A DNA stretch of 64,000 nt from Terriglobus roseus DSM 18391. Its GTDB lineage: Bacteria > Acidobacteriota > Terriglobia > Terriglobales > Acidobacteriaceae. This document shows positions 1 to 10,895 of the stretch, piece after piece. The stretch's first letter is position 1; every line of letters begins with the position of its first letter. The stretch is from contig NC_018014.1 in the NCBI RefSeq assembly GCF_000265425.1, positions 2,728,001-2,792,000 of the forward strand, in the 5' to 3' direction. Position numbers and translations under genes: made by a program. Under the pieces are notes generated by a model. The model was not told the origin of the DNA. It was given only the letters and a program-made list of their open reading frames with translations, and ran no database searches.

Positions 1-2
1 TT

Positions 3-44
3 GGCATGGCGGGTGGGTATCTGCTGCTGAAAGCGCAGACCTGA
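3..44 (+). CDS. Possible 3' end of an upstream gene (partial)
   Basis: One frame is open from the window edge to a TGA at 42-44 and would encode a short glycine/leucine-rich tail ending in YLLLKAQT. It could be the C-terminus of an upstream gene, but only about 13 residues are visible and a second frame is also open to a stop at 79. No family can be assigned. Confidence 0.2.
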   Translation, partial: GMAGGYLLLKAQT

Positions 45-100
45 TCGCGGTTTCGCCGCATCGTGCAGACCACTCGTAGAATCAAATGCGAGGATTGTTC

Positions 101-787
101 ATGCGAAACCTTGCACCAGCGCTGCTCGCAACGATTGCCATGGCAGCGACCGCACAGACCGCCCCGAAGCCCGCAACCACCACCGCGAAGCCCGGCGCCG
201 CGAAGAGCTCTACCGCGACACACCGGCTGACCGCTCACGTTCCAAGGACGACCATGCCCGATCCCAAAGCAACTGAAGGCACTGCCGCTGTCGGCACGAT
301 GCCCGCTGTCACCGGCACGCCGGCGCCGCTGTACGCACTGAAGTACATCGACACAAAGATTGGCGACGGCGAACTGGCTCGCCCGTCGACGCCGCCGTCC
401 AACGTGGTCTTCTACACCGTGCATTACACCGGTTGGACCCTTGACGGTAAGAAGTTCGATTCGTCCGTCGACCGCGGCCAGCCCATCGTCTTTCCGATCG
501 GCCTGAAGCGTGTGATCTCCGGCTGGGACACGGGCTTTGAAGGCATGCATGTCGGTGGCAAGCGCCGCCTTATCATCCCGTACCAGCTTGCTTATGGTGC
601 TGCGGGGCATCCGCCCGATATCCCAGAGAAGGCTGACCTGGTCTTCGACGTGGAGCTGGTCGGTCAGGGCAATACGCAGCAGCCCGTTACGGGCTCGCAT
701 TTTGAGCCGCCGACGCCTGAGTCTGCACCCTTAACACCGCAACCCGGCGCGAACCCGGCGGCCAAGCCGGAAGATCACCCGGAATAG
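101..787 (+). CDS. Exported FKBP-type peptidyl-prolyl cis-trans isomerase
   Basis: A 228-aa protein with an N-terminal signal peptide (ATG at 101, Ala-rich hydrophobic core, likely cleavage after ATAQTA), then a Pro/Thr/Ala-rich linker. One FKBP domain occupies roughly residues 85-190; visible signatures are VHYTGWTLDGKKFDSS, the VISGWDTGFEGMHVGGKRR segment and the YGAAGHPPDIP loop. FKBPs catalyse prolyl isomerisation during folding; the signal peptide places this one in the periplasm. The tail is Pro/Ala-rich and disordered. An ATG at 86 would add five residues, but the one at 101 gives a more typical signal peptide. It ends 13 bases before the following ABC gene, so the two are probably co-transcribed. 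Confidence 0.85.
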   Translation: MRNLAPALLATIAMAATAQTAPKPATTTAKPGAAKSSTATHRLTAHVPRTTMPDPKATEGTAAVGTMPAVTGTPAPLYALKYIDTKIGDGELARPSTPPSNVVFYTVHYTGWTLDGKKFDSSVDRGQPIVFPIGLKRVISGWDTGFEGMHVGGKRRLIIPYQLAYGAAGHPPDIPEKADLVFDVELVGQGNTQQPVTGSHFEPPTPESAPLTPQPGANPAAKPEDHPE

Positions 788-800
788 AACAGGAACAACC

Positions 801-2549
801 ATGCTGGAAAAGCTGAACCCACTGCGTCCCTACCTGAAGCGATACCGCGCCCAACTGGCGCAGGGCGCAGTCGCGGTGCTGCTTTATAACAGCTCGAAGA
901 TCGTGATGCCGTTGCTGATCGGCCGCGCCGTGGATGGCATCGTCCACCACGGCGCGGAGTCGGTCATCACGCGTACGGTCTTTCTGTTGATCGCCGTCGC
1001 TGCCGTTGCGGCGGTGTGCCTGTATGCCACGCGATGGATCATCATTGGCGCCAGCCGCGAGATCGAGTTCGATCTGCGCAATGACATGTTCGGCAACCTT
1101 GAGAAGCAGTCGCTTTCGTTCTTCCACCAGCACCGTACGGGCGACATCATGGCCCGTGCGACGAACGATCTGAATGCGGTTCGACAACTGCTTGGCCCGG
1201 CAATCATGTACTCCGCCAACACCGTTGTCTTTACGGCGGCGGCGCTGCCGTTCATGCTGCACATCTCCAGCCGGCTGACGCTGTTTGCGTTCCTGCCGTT
1301 GCCGATCGCTTCCGTCGTCGTGCAGCTGATGGGCCGCAAGATCCACTCACGCTTTGAGCGGATCCAGGCCATGTTCTCGGAGATCAGCGCCAAGGCGCAG
1401 GAGAACTTCAGCGGTGCCCGCCTGGTCCGCGCCTTTGCGCAGGAAGAGGCGGAGATCAAGTCCTTCGAAACGGCGAACCGTGAGTACATCCGCCGGTCAC
1501 TGTTTCTTGTCCGCATTATGGCCATGCTGTGGCCCACGCTTGAGTTTGTGCTGGGCATGTCGATCATGCTGACCTTGCTGGTCGGCGGCCGCGAAGTGGT
1601 TGGGGGCCGCATCTCCGCCGGGCAGTTCGCGGAGTACATGGTCTTCATGGTGCAGCTTACCTTCCCAATGCTGGCGCTTGGCTACGTCATCAACCTCTTT
1701 CAGCGCGGCACCGCATCGGTCGTGCGTATCGACGAGCTGCTGCGCTGGGAGCCGTCGATCAAGGACGAGAGTGGCCTGTCCATACCCATTGACGCTGTGC
1801 CACGCGGCGACATCGAGTTCCGCAACCTGACCTTCGGCTATGGCGACGGCCCGCGCATCCTGGAGGATGTGAACCTGTCGATCCCGGCAGGCAGCTCCCT
1901 TGCGATTGTCGGGCCGACCGGCTCGGGCAAGTCGACGCTGGTGAACCTGATTCCGCGACTGCTGGACGCGCCTGCGGGCGAAGTCTTCGTGGATGGTCTG
2001 CCCATCCGCGAGTGGCCGCTGACGGCCCTGCGCCGCTCCATCGGCTTTGTGCCACAGGAGACGTTCCTCTTCTCGACCAGCATCCGCGACAACATCGCCT
2101 TCGGCGTCGAGTCAGCCACGGACGCGGAGATCGAACGCGCCGCAACCGTCGCACACATCGCGAACGAGATCCTTGAATTCCCCCATGGCTTCGATACGCT
2201 GGTGGGCGAACGCGGCGTAACGCTTTCCGGTGGCCAGAAGCAACGGACGTCGATCGCGCGAGCAATCATGCGCGATCCGCGCATCCTGATCCTGGATGAC
2301 GCACTTGCCTCCGTAGACACGTATACGGAAGAGCAGATTCTGCGCGGACTGCGCGAGGTGATGACAGACCGCACAACAATCCTGATCGCGCATCGCGTCT
2401 CGACCGCACGCAGCGCCGACCGGATCGCGGTCCTGATCAACGGTCGCATCACGCAGATCGGCACGCACGACGAACTGCTTGCCAGCGGTGGCTACTACTC
2501 GGAGCTGTTTGAGAAGCAGCAGCTGGAAGAAGAGATCGTCGCGAACTAA
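801..2549 (+). CDS. ABC exporter half-transporter, MdlA/YheI type (degenerate Walker B)
   Basis: A 582-aa exporter with an N-terminal six-helix membrane domain (about residues 15-310) fused to a nucleotide-binding domain (about 335-575). Walker A is GPTGSGKST, the signature is LSGGQKQR, and Walker B is ILILDDA, where Asp replaces the catalytic Glu. That Asp, with the LSGGQKQR signature, matches the MdlA/YheI side of heterodimeric exporters, whose partner keeps the Glu. A gene of exactly the MdlB/YheH type lies at 18633-20630, so the two products may form one pump; this is inference. Substrate unknown (lipid or drug export is typical of the family). It directly follows the FKBP gene. Confidence 0.85.
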   Translation: MLEKLNPLRPYLKRYRAQLAQGAVAVLLYNSSKIVMPLLIGRAVDGIVHHGAESVITRTVFLLIAVAAVAAVCLYATRWIIIGASREIEFDLRNDMFGNLEKQSLSFFHQHRTGDIMARATNDLNAVRQLLGPAIMYSANTVVFTAAALPFMLHISSRLTLFAFLPLPIASVVVQLMGRKIHSRFERIQAMFSEISAKAQENFSGARLVRAFAQEEAEIKSFETANREYIRRSLFLVRIMAMLWPTLEFVLGMSIMLTLLVGGREVVGGRISAGQFAEYMVFMVQLTFPMLALGYVINLFQRGTASVVRIDELLRWEPSIKDESGLSIPIDAVPRGDIEFRNLTFGYGDGPRILEDVNLSIPAGSSLAIVGPTGSGKSTLVNLIPRLLDAPAGEVFVDGLPIREWPLTALRRSIGFVPQETFLFSTSIRDNIAFGVESATDAEIERAATVAHIANEILEFPHGFDTLVGERGVTLSGGQKQRTSIARAIMRDPRILILDDALASVDTYTEEQILRGLREVMTDRTTILIAHRVSTARSADRIAVLINGRITQIGTHDELLASGGYYSELFEKQQLEEEIVAN

Positions 2550-2587
2550 CGATCGCCCGCCCTCGGCCATCAGCGCATAACGATCCG

Positions 2588-3343
2588 CTATGCGCGGGTA
2601 ATGGTAATGCCGCGCTTCGCGTAGGGTTCGACCAACGCCTCGTCCACGCTACGTTCCACGATGATGCCGTTTATGTCGGCAAGGCCGACCACTTCGTAAG
2701 CCGAGGCGGCGTTCAGCTTCTCAGCAGAAGCAAGAACCACTGTCTCGGCAGAAGCCCGACTCAAGGCGCGTTTCACGGCGGCTTCCTCGTAGTCGCCGGT
2801 TGTGAGTCCGACCTTCGGGTGAACACCGGTGACGCCCATGAAGAAGATGTCGGCGTGAATCTTACTGATGGCCTCGACAGCAGATGCCCCGACCGCGACC
2901 ACGGAATGCTTAAAGAAGCGACCGCCGATCAGAATCACTTCGACGCCTCCGTGGTTCACCAGCTCAAGCGCAATGGTCGGACTATGGGTCACGATGGTGG
3001 CTTTGAGGTCGAGCGGTAGATGCCGCGCAATCTCGCGAGAGGTCGTTCCTCCATCAAGGATCGCGACCTGGCCTGGCTGAATCATCGCCGCTGCCGCGAT
3101 ACCGATGGCAATCTTCCCTTCATGCCTGAGCTGTTCGCGACCGGCGAAGTCAGCGACGGCGGGCGAAGCCGGCAGTGCGCCACCGTGGACCCGCTGGAGT
3201 AGCCCCTCTCGTGCAAGTTCGCGCAAATCCCGGCGAATGGTGTCTTCGGAGACGTTCATAGACTGGCTCAGGTCTTTCGCAACGACCTGCCCCTCTTGCG
3301 TGAGAATCTGGATAATCTGCTGTTTTCGATGCGTCGTGAGCAT
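2588..3343 (-). CDS. DeoR-family transcriptional regulator
   Basis: A 251-aa regulator. The N-terminal DeoR winged helix (about residues 1-58) begins [14 protein letters not shown], with a recognition region around [12 protein letters not shown]; a sugar-phosphate-binding DeoRC domain follows (about 75-235) with the family signature [14 protein letters not shown]. Such proteins usually repress sugar or nucleoside genes and respond to a phosphorylated sugar. The start at 3343 is chosen because the HTH begins there and GAGAG lies just upstream; an in-frame extension to 3415 would run into the divergent gene. It is divergent from the NudK-like gene, which acts on nucleotide sugars, making that gene a plausible target. 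Confidence 0.85.
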   Translation of the reverse strand: MLTTHRKQQIIQILTQEGQVVAKDLSQSMNVSEDTIRRDLRELAREGLLQRVHGGALPASPAVADFAGREQLRHEGKIAIGIAAAAMIQPGQVAILDGGTTSREIARHLPLDLKATIVTHSPTIALELVNHGGVEVILIGGRFFKHSVVAVGASAVEAISKIHADIFFMGVTGVHPKVGLTTGDYEEAAVKRALSRASAETVVLASAEKLNAASAYEVVGLADINGIIVERSVDEALVEPYAKRGITITRA

Positions 3344-3403
3344 TCGCTCTCTCTTGCACGATATTACTTGACTCTGCATGAAACTGCACGTTACGGTCAA
3401 CGT
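3344..3403. promoter_or_regulatory. Divergent promoter/operator region between DeoR regulator and nudK
   Basis: Sixty bases separate the two divergent starts. A direct repeat TGCACGNTA occurs at 3355-3363 and 3385-3393, exactly 30 bases apart, and a TTGACT lies at about 3368-3373. DeoR proteins often bind repeated sites near their own promoter, so this is a candidate operator; no experimental support is implied. Confidence 0.35.
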
Positions 3404-4024
3404 ATGAGTCACCAAGCGGCGGTGAATACGGCAAACGAAAAGGTACGGATCAAGGCGGTCGAGACCCTCTCCGACGATTGGTACGTTCTGAAAAAGACGA
3501 CCTTCGAACTACTTCGCAGGGACGGGAGCTGGCAGCAGCAGAGCCGCGAAACGTATGACAGAGGGAACGGAGCGACCATTCTGCTCTACAACCTGGAGCG
3601 AAGGACGGTCGTGCTCACGCGCCAGTTTCGCTTTCCTGCCTACGTCAATGGTCACTCCGGCATGCTGATCGAAACGGCTGCGGGCCTGCTTGATCAGGCA
3701 AGTCCCGAAGATCGAATTCGCGCAGAAGCCGAAGAGGAGACTGGCTACCGTGTGTCGCATGTCCGCAGGGTCTTCGAAGCGTTCATGAGTCCGGGATCTG
3801 TCACGGAACGACTCTACTTCTTTGTCGCTGAATACGGGAGTGGGTCCCGGGCCACACTGGGTGGAGGCAATCACGAAGAAGGTGAGGATATCGAAGTTCT
3901 GGAGCTACCGTTCGAAAAGGCCATGGCTGCAATCGACAGCGGAGAGATTGAAGATGGCAAGACGATCATGCTTCTGCAATACGCATTCATTCATCTCTTC
4001 CAGGCCCAGCGAGCCACGCCGTAA
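3404..4024 (+). CDS. nudK: Nudix hydrolase, GDP-mannose pyrophosphatase (NudK) type
   Basis: A 206-aa Nudix hydrolase resembling E. coli NudK along its length: the [16 protein letters not shown]-like segment (here [15 protein letters not shown]), the Arg-Gln-Phe-Arg motif after the second strand, an AGLLD segment, and a Nudix box [12 protein letters not shown] with the catalytic EExxxE-type acidic residues. NudK hydrolyses GDP-mannose and related nucleotide sugars to GMP and sugar phosphate. The ATG at 3404 gives the usual family length; an extension to 3296 would overlap the divergent regulator. The 3' end is convergent with the SDR gene, 23 bases away. Confidence 0.8.
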   Translation: MSHQAAVNTANEKVRIKAVETLSDDWYVLKKTTFELLRRDGSWQQQSRETYDRGNGATILLYNLERRTVVLTRQFRFPAYVNGHSGMLIETAAGLLDQASPEDRIRAEAEEETGYRVSHVRRVFEAFMSPGSVTERLYFFVAEYGSGSRATLGGGNHEEGEDIEVLELPFEKAMAAIDSGEIEDGKTIMLLQYAFIHLFQAQRATP

Positions 4025-4047
4025 GTCTGCGCTCTGGCCCAGTCGGC

Positions 4048-4777
4048 TCAGATGAGACTCAGGCCACCATCGACCGCCATCACCTGTCCCGTGATGAACT
4101 CCGGCGCGGCGGCGAAGAACATTACGGCTGCTACTACGTCCTCCGGGGATCCATCGCGTCCCATGGGCGTCTTCCCTGCCAGCCGCTCCGGCTCGTCCGG
4201 CAAACGGATCATGCCGGGCGCGACGCAATTCACGCTGACCTCCGGTGCCCATGCCTTCGCCATCGTCTGCGACAGCATATGCAGCGCGGCCTTGCTGGCG
4301 CAGTAGTGCCCGTGCGTGATCCATGGCTTCATGCCACCGAGCGAGCCGATGTTGATGATCCTGCCATGACCGCTGGCACGCAGATGCTGCAAGGCCGCCT
4401 GCGCCACCAGGAATGGACCGCGAGCGTTGACCGCGTAGGCGTCGTCCCACTGCTCTGGCGACAGTGCCTCTAGCGGTGCCGACTCAAACATACCGGCGTT
4501 GTTAATCAGCAGGTCCAGGTCGCCAAGAAACTCCACCGCCTGTGCGACCGCGCTGAAAAATGACAGCATCCGGCGAGCGCACATCGCACGCGACGGCGTG
4601 CGCGCGGACTCCGAGATCTGTGAGTTCCTGGACGACCGCGGCAGACTCCGCATCCAGCGAGCGTGAGGTCACAACGACGTTCGCTCCCGCGGCCGCGAGA
4701 GCCACGGCGAACGCACGTCCCAGCCGCCGGACGCCGCCTGTGACGAGTGCACGTCGGCCCCACAGTATGTTGCTCAT
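4048..4777 (-). CDS. Short-chain dehydrogenase/reductase, interrupted by a +1 frameshift
   Basis: Two overlapping frames together form one ordinary SDR of about 242 residues. The upstream part has the Rossmann glycine motif (LVTGGVRRLGRAFA) and a CDVRSPDAV segment; the downstream part has NNAG, the catalytic Tyr/Lys as YCASK, a VAPGMI loop and the GQVMAVDGG C-terminus. The frame changes in the A5 run at 4556-4560 (T5 on the coding strand): removing one base restores continuity. It starts two bases after the secreted-protein gene ends, so they form an operon. Substrate unknown; the N-terminus resembles FabG and pteridine-reductase-like SDRs. Either a sequencing indel or a recent pseudogene; the otherwise intact sequence favours error. 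Confidence 0.75.
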
Positions 4778-4779
4778 GC

Positions 4780-5466
4780 TTAGTTCGAAGGAGAGGAGGT
4801 ACCGGGCGAGCCGTCGCTGGCAGGCGTGGTATCGCTCGAGGTCTTATTCGGCATCTTGGCCGGTGCTGCAGGCGCCGGAGTGACGTTATGGTCGGCGGGT
4901 ACCACGGTCGAATCACCCTTGGCCTTCGCGTTCTTCGGCAGCGAGGGCAGTTTGATCACAGGTGCTGTGGCCGGCAGCGGCTTCGGCGTCGAAGACGGGC
5001 CCGTATTGCGAATGGGCTCCTGAACGCCGACGCTGCGGTTCATGTCCTTGGCTTCGTTCTCACCATACGCAGAGACCTGCGTCGTCGGCCGCTTCATGCG
5101 TACCGTCAACTGCTTCGAAGGCCCATCCAGCAGGATCGTTCCGGCGTAGGTCGTAAAGCCATTCGCAATGACCTGAATGCCCACCTGCGAGCCGGTCGGA
5201 ATGATGTCGATGAAAGCCTTGCCGTCTGTGCCGGACTTGATCTCGAGATTGCCCTCGTCGTTGCCATCCTTCGTGGGATGGAAGATGACGGCAGCGTTCT
5301 CAAGGATCTTGCCGTTCGTGTCCTTGACTACCAGAATCTCAAGGTGGCTGGTCTCGGGCGGCGCCTTGTACTTGCGGCCGTGGCGCTCCGACTGCGCAGG
5401 GGCCAGCGTGGCGGCCAGGGTAACAACACTTGCAACGGAGACGAGAAGCGAACGGCGGAACTGCAT
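4780..5466 (-). CDS. Secreted carboxypeptidase-regulatory-like domain protein
   Basis: A 228-aa protein with a signal peptide (RRSLLVSVASVV core, likely cleavage near APAQS) and a compact beta-sandwich module at about residues 40-128 (HLEILVVKDTNGK, then a GTDGKAFIDIIPTGSQV segment), typical of the carboxypeptidase-regulatory / Cna-B-like folds common in acidobacterial exported proteins. The remaining 100 residues are Pro/Ala/Thr/Ser-rich and probably disordered. No catalytic motif is visible. It is followed at two bases by the SDR gene. Confidence 0.6.
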   Translation of the reverse strand: MQFRRSLLVSVASVVTLAATLAPAQSERHGRKYKAPPETSHLEILVVKDTNGKILENAAVIFHPTKDGNDEGNLEIKSGTDGKAFIDIIPTGSQVGIQVIANGFTTYAGTILLDGPSKQLTVRMKRPTTQVSAYGENEAKDMNRSVGVQEPIRNTGPSSTPKPLPATAPVIKLPSLPKNAKAKGDSTVVPADHNVTPAPAAPAKMPNKTSSDTTPASDGSPGTSSPSN

Positions 5467-5593
5467 GGGTGCATTCTACCGCCGCAGGCGCTCGCCTGTC
5501 TCCGAGCAGTCACAAACTGAAGTCGTCTTTTGACGCTGCTTGACGTTTACAGACGACCTTGAGCGACATTCACTCATATTTCATTGAGCAGTC

Positions 5594-5623
5594 TTGACTC
5601 TCACTAGGCCACCGCCGTACATT
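5594..5623 (+). promoter_or_regulatory. Vegetative promoter of groES-groEL
   Basis: A TTGACT -35 box at 5594-5599 and a TACATT -10 box at 5618-5623 are separated by 18 bases. The -10 touches the first base of the CIRCE element, so bound HrcA repressor would block polymerase. Confidence 0.7.
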
Positions 5624-5648
5624 AGCAATCGGAGCGGCGGAGTGCTAA
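5622..5648 (+). promoter_or_regulatory. CIRCE operator (HrcA binding site)
   Basis: The inverted repeat reads TTAGCAATC, nine bases, GAGTGCTAA, matching the CIRCE consensus TTAGCACTC-N9-GAGTGCTAA with one mismatch in the left arm. CIRCE is the target of the heat-shock repressor HrcA; its place over the start of the chaperonin transcript fits HrcA control, with GroEL feedback as known in other bacteria. hrcA itself is not in this window. Confidence 0.92.
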
Positions 5649-5691
5649 AACGCCCTACCGCCCACCCACACATCAAGGAGAACGAAGAACC

Positions 5692-5985
5692 ATGGCATCG
5701 ACATTCACACCGCTGCACGACCGCATCCTGGTCCGTCGCCTGGAAGAAGGCGAAACACTTCGCGGCGGGATCATCATCCCCGATTCTGCGAAGGAAAAGC
5801 CCCAGCAGGGCACAGTTATCAGCGTCGGCAAGGGTAAGAGCAATGACGAGGGCAAGGTATTCCCGCTCGACGTCAAGGCTGGCGACACGGTCCTCTTCGG
5901 CAAGTACTCCGGCACCGAGATCAAGCTGGAAGGCGAAGATCTGCTGATCATGCGCGAAGAAGAAGTCCTCGGAATCCTCAAGTAA
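5692..5985 (+). CDS. groS: Co-chaperonin GroES
   Basis: A 97-aa protein of standard GroES length. It has the N-terminal [10 protein letters not shown] motif, the mobile-loop segment with [14 protein letters not shown], and the C-terminal [14 protein letters not shown] strand. It forms the heptameric lid on GroEL in the cytoplasm. An AAGGAG ribosome-binding site precedes the ATG. A CIRCE-controlled promoter lies 44-98 bases upstream and groEL follows after 106 bases. Confidence 0.97.
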   Translation: MASTFTPLHDRILVRRLEEGETLRGGIIIPDSAKEKPQQGTVISVGKGKSNDEGKVFPLDVKAGDTVLFGKYSGTEIKLEGEDLLIMREEEVLGILK

Positions 5986-6070
5986 CCATTGCCCCGAACT
6001 CGGGTGCCCCATGTCTCGCTTCTGAGACATGGGTTTTCAGAACTCCGCAATCAACCGCAGCTCTTCGTGA

Positions 6071-7764
<1,694 letters not shown>

Positions 7765-7820
7765 AGCATTGCATGCAGCGGACGCGGCCAAAGCCGCAGA
7801 CGCAAGTGCGACGAGACAGA

Positions 7821-7848
7821 AAGCCCCGGAGCAATCCGGGGCTTTTGT
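7821..7848 (+). terminator. Intrinsic terminator after groEL
   Basis: A nine-base-pair stem AAGCCCCGG / CCGGGGCTT with a six-base loop is followed by a T-rich tract (TTTTGTTT). It lies 57 bases after the groEL stop. Confidence 0.85.
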
Positions 7849-8072
7849 TTACGACATGTTTCGGCCTGGACAATTCAGACGCCTACAAAACCACATCCAG
7901 ATTGGGCACAAGCTCGCGCGCGACAGCTTTGGAGCTGATGAATAACAGTCGCCGAAAGTTGCCAAGCCCCTTCGTGTGTCGAATTAATTTTTTCACAAAA
8001 TGAATTAGTTATGGGGCAAGGCTGAACGCCAGGAATAATTTTCCGTACTAGGAATTTTTTACTGTAGTTTAG
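7849..8072. other. AT-rich non-coding stretch upstream of the acyltransferase leader
   Basis: No convincing reading frame. The region is clearly more AT-rich than its surroundings (for example around 7981-8070) and probably carries the promoter for the structured leader that follows. A tract TTTTTT occurs near 8055-8060. Confidence 0.4.
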
Positions 8073-8215
8073 GGCGGTGCCCGAAATCCTCTGCACGGTT
8101 GCCGGTCCCAGCTGCCATTTTTCGGGCTACCGCCTTGGCTGCTCCGTGAGGTGAGGGCTCCACCCAAAGAGGGTGGTAATGCTCGGTGGGGAGTCACGAC
8201 TGAAAAGCGTGATTC
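8073..8215 (+). ncRNA. Structured 5' leader, three hairpins (unclassified regulatory RNA candidate)
   Basis: Three stems sit upstream of the acyltransferase. First, GGCGGT (8073-8078) and GCCCGAAA (8079-8086) pair with TTTCGGGC (8120-8127) and ACCGCC (8129-8134), 14 pairs with one bulged T. Second, CCACCC (8160-8165) pairs with GGGTGG (8171-8176) around AAAGA. Third, GAGTCACG (8191-8198) pairs with CGTGATTC (8208-8215), with one G-T pair. The ribosome-binding site GGGAG follows at about 8228 and the TTG start at 8240. I do not recognise a known riboswitch class; folding and conservation are untested. Confidence 0.45.
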
Positions 8216-8239
8216 CTGTTCATTTTAGGGAGTTTACGT

Positions 8240-9472
8240 TTGAAAGAATCCAACCCGCTTCCAACGCCCGGCGGTCATCACCGTTTCCATTTGCTAGATG
8301 CGCTCCGCGGCCTTGTTTCCGTGCTAGTCGTTTATCTGCACGCACCCGCCTATCTCAACTTGCGAGCTGGGCACGACACAACCCTTGGGGTCGACTTCTT
8401 TTTCTGCTTATCCGGGTTTGTGATTGCTTTCTCTTATGAACGGCGCCTGGCGCTGTCACTCACCTTCAAGCAGTTCTTACGCGCACGCCTCATTCGTCTC
8501 TACCCGATCTATCTCTTTGGCCTGCTCGAGGGAACCATCTCGTTCCTGCTGGTGATGGTCAAATTCCCTCTTTCGATTGGGGACGTGGGTCGCCTCTCGA
8601 TTCTCTTCGGTCTACAGACGTTGATTCTTCCTGGCTTCGGCGTTTGGAAGAGCCACCTTCTGTTCCCGCTGAACTTCCCCGCCTGGTCAATGTTTTTCGA
8701 GTTGCTGGTCAACATTGCCTTCGCTGCAGCCATTCGTAAAAAAATCGCCAGCAACAAGGCTCTCATTGCGACTTACGCCGTCTCACTCGCGTTGATGATC
8801 GGGCTTACAACGCAATACAAGGGCACTGATGTTGGATGGGGTTTGAACGCAGGCCATCTCATCGGCGGCACCGCTCGTGTATGTCTATCTTTTGTCGCCG
8901 GAGTGCTCATCCTTCGCTACACCCGTGCGAATCCGCGCAAGAGTTTCTCAGATCGGATCAGCATCTTCGCTTCCCTAGGCATCATCATCGCATTACTGCT
9001 GATCCTGCAATCACCGCATCCAGTGTTACGCACCAAGCTATTTCAGCTACTCGCGATCAGCTCTCTTCTACCTGCCACCGTTTATCTCGGCTCGCGTTGT
9101 CACGTATCGAAAAGACTCGCGCCTGTCTGCGCTTTCTTAGGGGACATTTCCTTCCCTCTATACCTCATCCATGCCCCCATCATGGTTCTTTTTGATTTGC
9201 CTGCAGTGAAGGCACTCCTCCTTCGCCTTCCTTCCTTGCAGCCCCTCGTCGTTCCTTCGGTGCTCTTGATCGCCGGGACAATCTCTTACTTCGTTATGAC
9301 GTACTACGATCTTCCGGTAAGAGCTTTCCTCCGACGCCAGCAATCACTGCGATCATTGATCTTCCACCTCCCAACCGCTCTCACACGACAAGGCAGCGTC
9401 AGCGATCGTAGCGAGCAAGGGCTGGGCCAGCGGTACCGCGATGAAGCAGCAAAGCACGTAGCGATGCTGTAG
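8240..9472 (+). CDS. Membrane acyltransferase, acyltransferase-3 (OafA/YrhL) family
   Basis: A 410-aa integral membrane protein with about ten hydrophobic helices. The family motif is at the N-terminus: HLLDALRGLVSVLVVYLH, with the conserved Arg, then GVDFFFCLSGFVI and the ARLIRLYPIYLFG segment. These enzymes O-acylate sugars of exopolysaccharide, LPS or other surface glycans at the inner membrane. The TTG start at 8240 is preceded by GGGAG with seven-base spacing. It is monocistronic: a terminator follows, and the next gene is convergent. The long structured leader suggests post-transcriptional control. Confidence 0.85.
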   Translation: MKESNPLPTPGGHHRFHLLDALRGLVSVLVVYLHAPAYLNLRAGHDTTLGVDFFFCLSGFVIAFSYERRLALSLTFKQFLRARLIRLYPIYLFGLLEGTISFLLVMVKFPLSIGDVGRLSILFGLQTLILPGFGVWKSHLLFPLNFPAWSMFFELLVNIAFAAAIRKKIASNKALIATYAVSLALMIGLTTQYKGTDVGWGLNAGHLIGGTARVCLSFVAGVLILRYTRANPRKSFSDRISIFASLGIIIALLLILQSPHPVLRTKLFQLLAISSLLPATVYLGSRCHVSKRLAPVCAFLGDISFPLYLIHAPIMVLFDLPAVKALLLRLPSLQPLVVPSVLLIAGTISYFVMTYYDLPVRAFLRRQQSLRSLIFHLPTALTRQGSVSDRSEQGLGQRYRDEAAKHVAML

Positions 9473-9554
9473 CTCAAGATGCCTCGTAACTAACTCACGC
9501 TACAAAGCACGCATGTCGCTTGAAGCTGGACAAGATGAAGAGATGCAAACGCAG

Positions 9555-9590
9555 AAAAGCCCCGACGATTCTCGAGGCTTTTTTGTTTTG
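9555..9590 (+). terminator. Intrinsic terminator after the acyltransferase
   Basis: AAAAGCC-C-CGA pairs with TCG-A-GGCTTTT (one C/A mismatch) around a short loop, followed by TTTTGTTTTG. It lies between convergent genes and could act in both directions because of the A-run on the 5' side. Confidence 0.75.
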
Positions 9591-9604
9591 TTTTGTGTAA
9601 AGAA

Positions 9605-10825
9605 CTAAGCAACCACCTTGCCATGCGTAGCTTCGTTCAGTGTGTCAGCCCAAGGATCGATCACGATCTTGGTGACTTGGTCTTCCTTCTTCTGCCACTT
9701 GCCGTACATCTCCGGTGCCTGCTCGATACCGATGCGGTGCGAGATCATAAAGCTTGGGTCGATCTGGCCTGCTTCGATGCGCTCAAGTAGCGGTGCGAGA
9801 TGCGCCTGCATGTGGGTCTGACCCATGTTCATGTGGACACCCTTGCCGAACGCTGCACCAAAGTTCACCTTATCGAGGACGCCACCATAGACGCCAGGGA
9901 TGGAGATAGTTCCGCCCTTGCGCACGGCCTGAATAGCTTCGCGCAGAACGATGGGACGATCCGTCTCAAGCATCAACGTCTGCTTCACACTGTCATACAG
10001 ACCGGCCGTCGTGGCAGCGTGTGCTTCCATACCGACAGCGTCGATACAGGAGTCCGGTCCCATGCCGCCAGTGATATCCCGCAGCGCTTCCTGGATGCTG
10101 AGACCTTCATCGGTGTAGTCCATGATGGTTGCTCCGCAGTAACCCTCTGCGAGGCGGAGACGCTCTGGGAAGCGATCGATGGCGATGACCTTCTCTGCGC
10201 CCAGCATGTACGCGCTGGCGATGGCGAAGAGCCCCACGGGACCGCAACCCCAAACAGCGACCGTGTCGCCGGGCTTGATGTTTGCATTCACAGCAGCCTG
10301 GTAGCCGGTTGGGAAAATATCCGAAAGGAAGAGTACCTTCTCGTCCGGGATGTCGCTCTCGATCTTGATGGGTCCCACATCCGCGAACGGGATGCGTGCG
10401 TACTGCGCCTGTCCCCCGGCGTAACCGCCGTACAGATGCGAGAAGCCGAAGAGACCTGATCCCGAGTAGCCATACATCGTTTCGGCAACCTGGGCGTTGG
10501 GGTTGGTGTTATCGCAGACGCTCCATAGATCGCTTGCGCAGAAGAAGCAGCTACCGCATGCGATGGTGAATGGCACCACGACGCGATCGCCACGCTTCAA
10601 CTTCTTCACTTCACTGCCGACCTCTTCGACGATGCCCATGAACTCATGGCCCAGGATGTCTCCGGATTCCATCGACGGGATGAAGCCACCGTACAGATGC
10701 AGATCGCTACCGCAGATTGCGGTACGCGTGACGCGGATGATTGCGTCCTTGGGGTTAATGATCTTTGGGTCCGGAACATTCTGGACCTCCATGGACTCTT
10801 TGCCCATCCAGCAGACTGCCTTCAT
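9605..10825 (-). CDS. Zinc-dependent alcohol dehydrogenase, formaldehyde-dehydrogenase-like
   Basis: A 406-aa medium-chain dehydrogenase. Visible are the catalytic zinc site ([13 protein letters not shown] with Cys, then [12 protein letters not shown]), the structural-zinc cysteine cluster ([15 protein letters not shown]), the NAD-binding motif VWGCGPVG, and an Asp (AIDRFPERL) after the second strand, favouring NAD. The length and the insertion after the Cys cluster match the glutathione-independent formaldehyde-dehydrogenase-like subgroup. It follows the SRPBCC gene after 70 bases on the same strand, a pairing that suggests a shared stress or detoxification role; the real substrate is unknown. 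Confidence 0.82.
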   Translation of the reverse strand: MKAVCWMGKESMEVQNVPDPKIINPKDAIIRVTRTAICGSDLHLYGGFIPSMESGDILGHEFMGIVEEVGSEVKKLKRGDRVVVPFTIACGSCFFCASDLWSVCDNTNPNAQVAETMYGYSGSGLFGFSHLYGGYAGGQAQYARIPFADVGPIKIESDIPDEKVLFLSDIFPTGYQAAVNANIKPGDTVAVWGCGPVGLFAIASAYMLGAEKVIAIDRFPERLRLAEGYCGATIMDYTDEGLSIQEALRDITGGMGPDSCIDAVGMEAHAATTAGLYDSVKQTLMLETDRPIVLREAIQAVRKGGTISIPGVYGGVLDKVNFGAAFGKGVHMNMGQTHMQAHLAPLLERIEAGQIDPSFMISHRIGIEQAPEMYGKWQKKEDQVTKIVIDPWADTLNEATHGKVVA

Positions 10826-10895
10826 TGCGTACTCCTTCTAACTTGTCGCGAGTGTTTCGAAATGGTTGACTTACGCAGATCCAGGGCGATGCAGA

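Noticed and set aside
8073-8215. Known riboswitch (cobalamin, TPP, c-di-GMP-I) for the acyltransferase leader
   Set aside because: The conserved core blocks of these classes are not present, so it is left unclassified.
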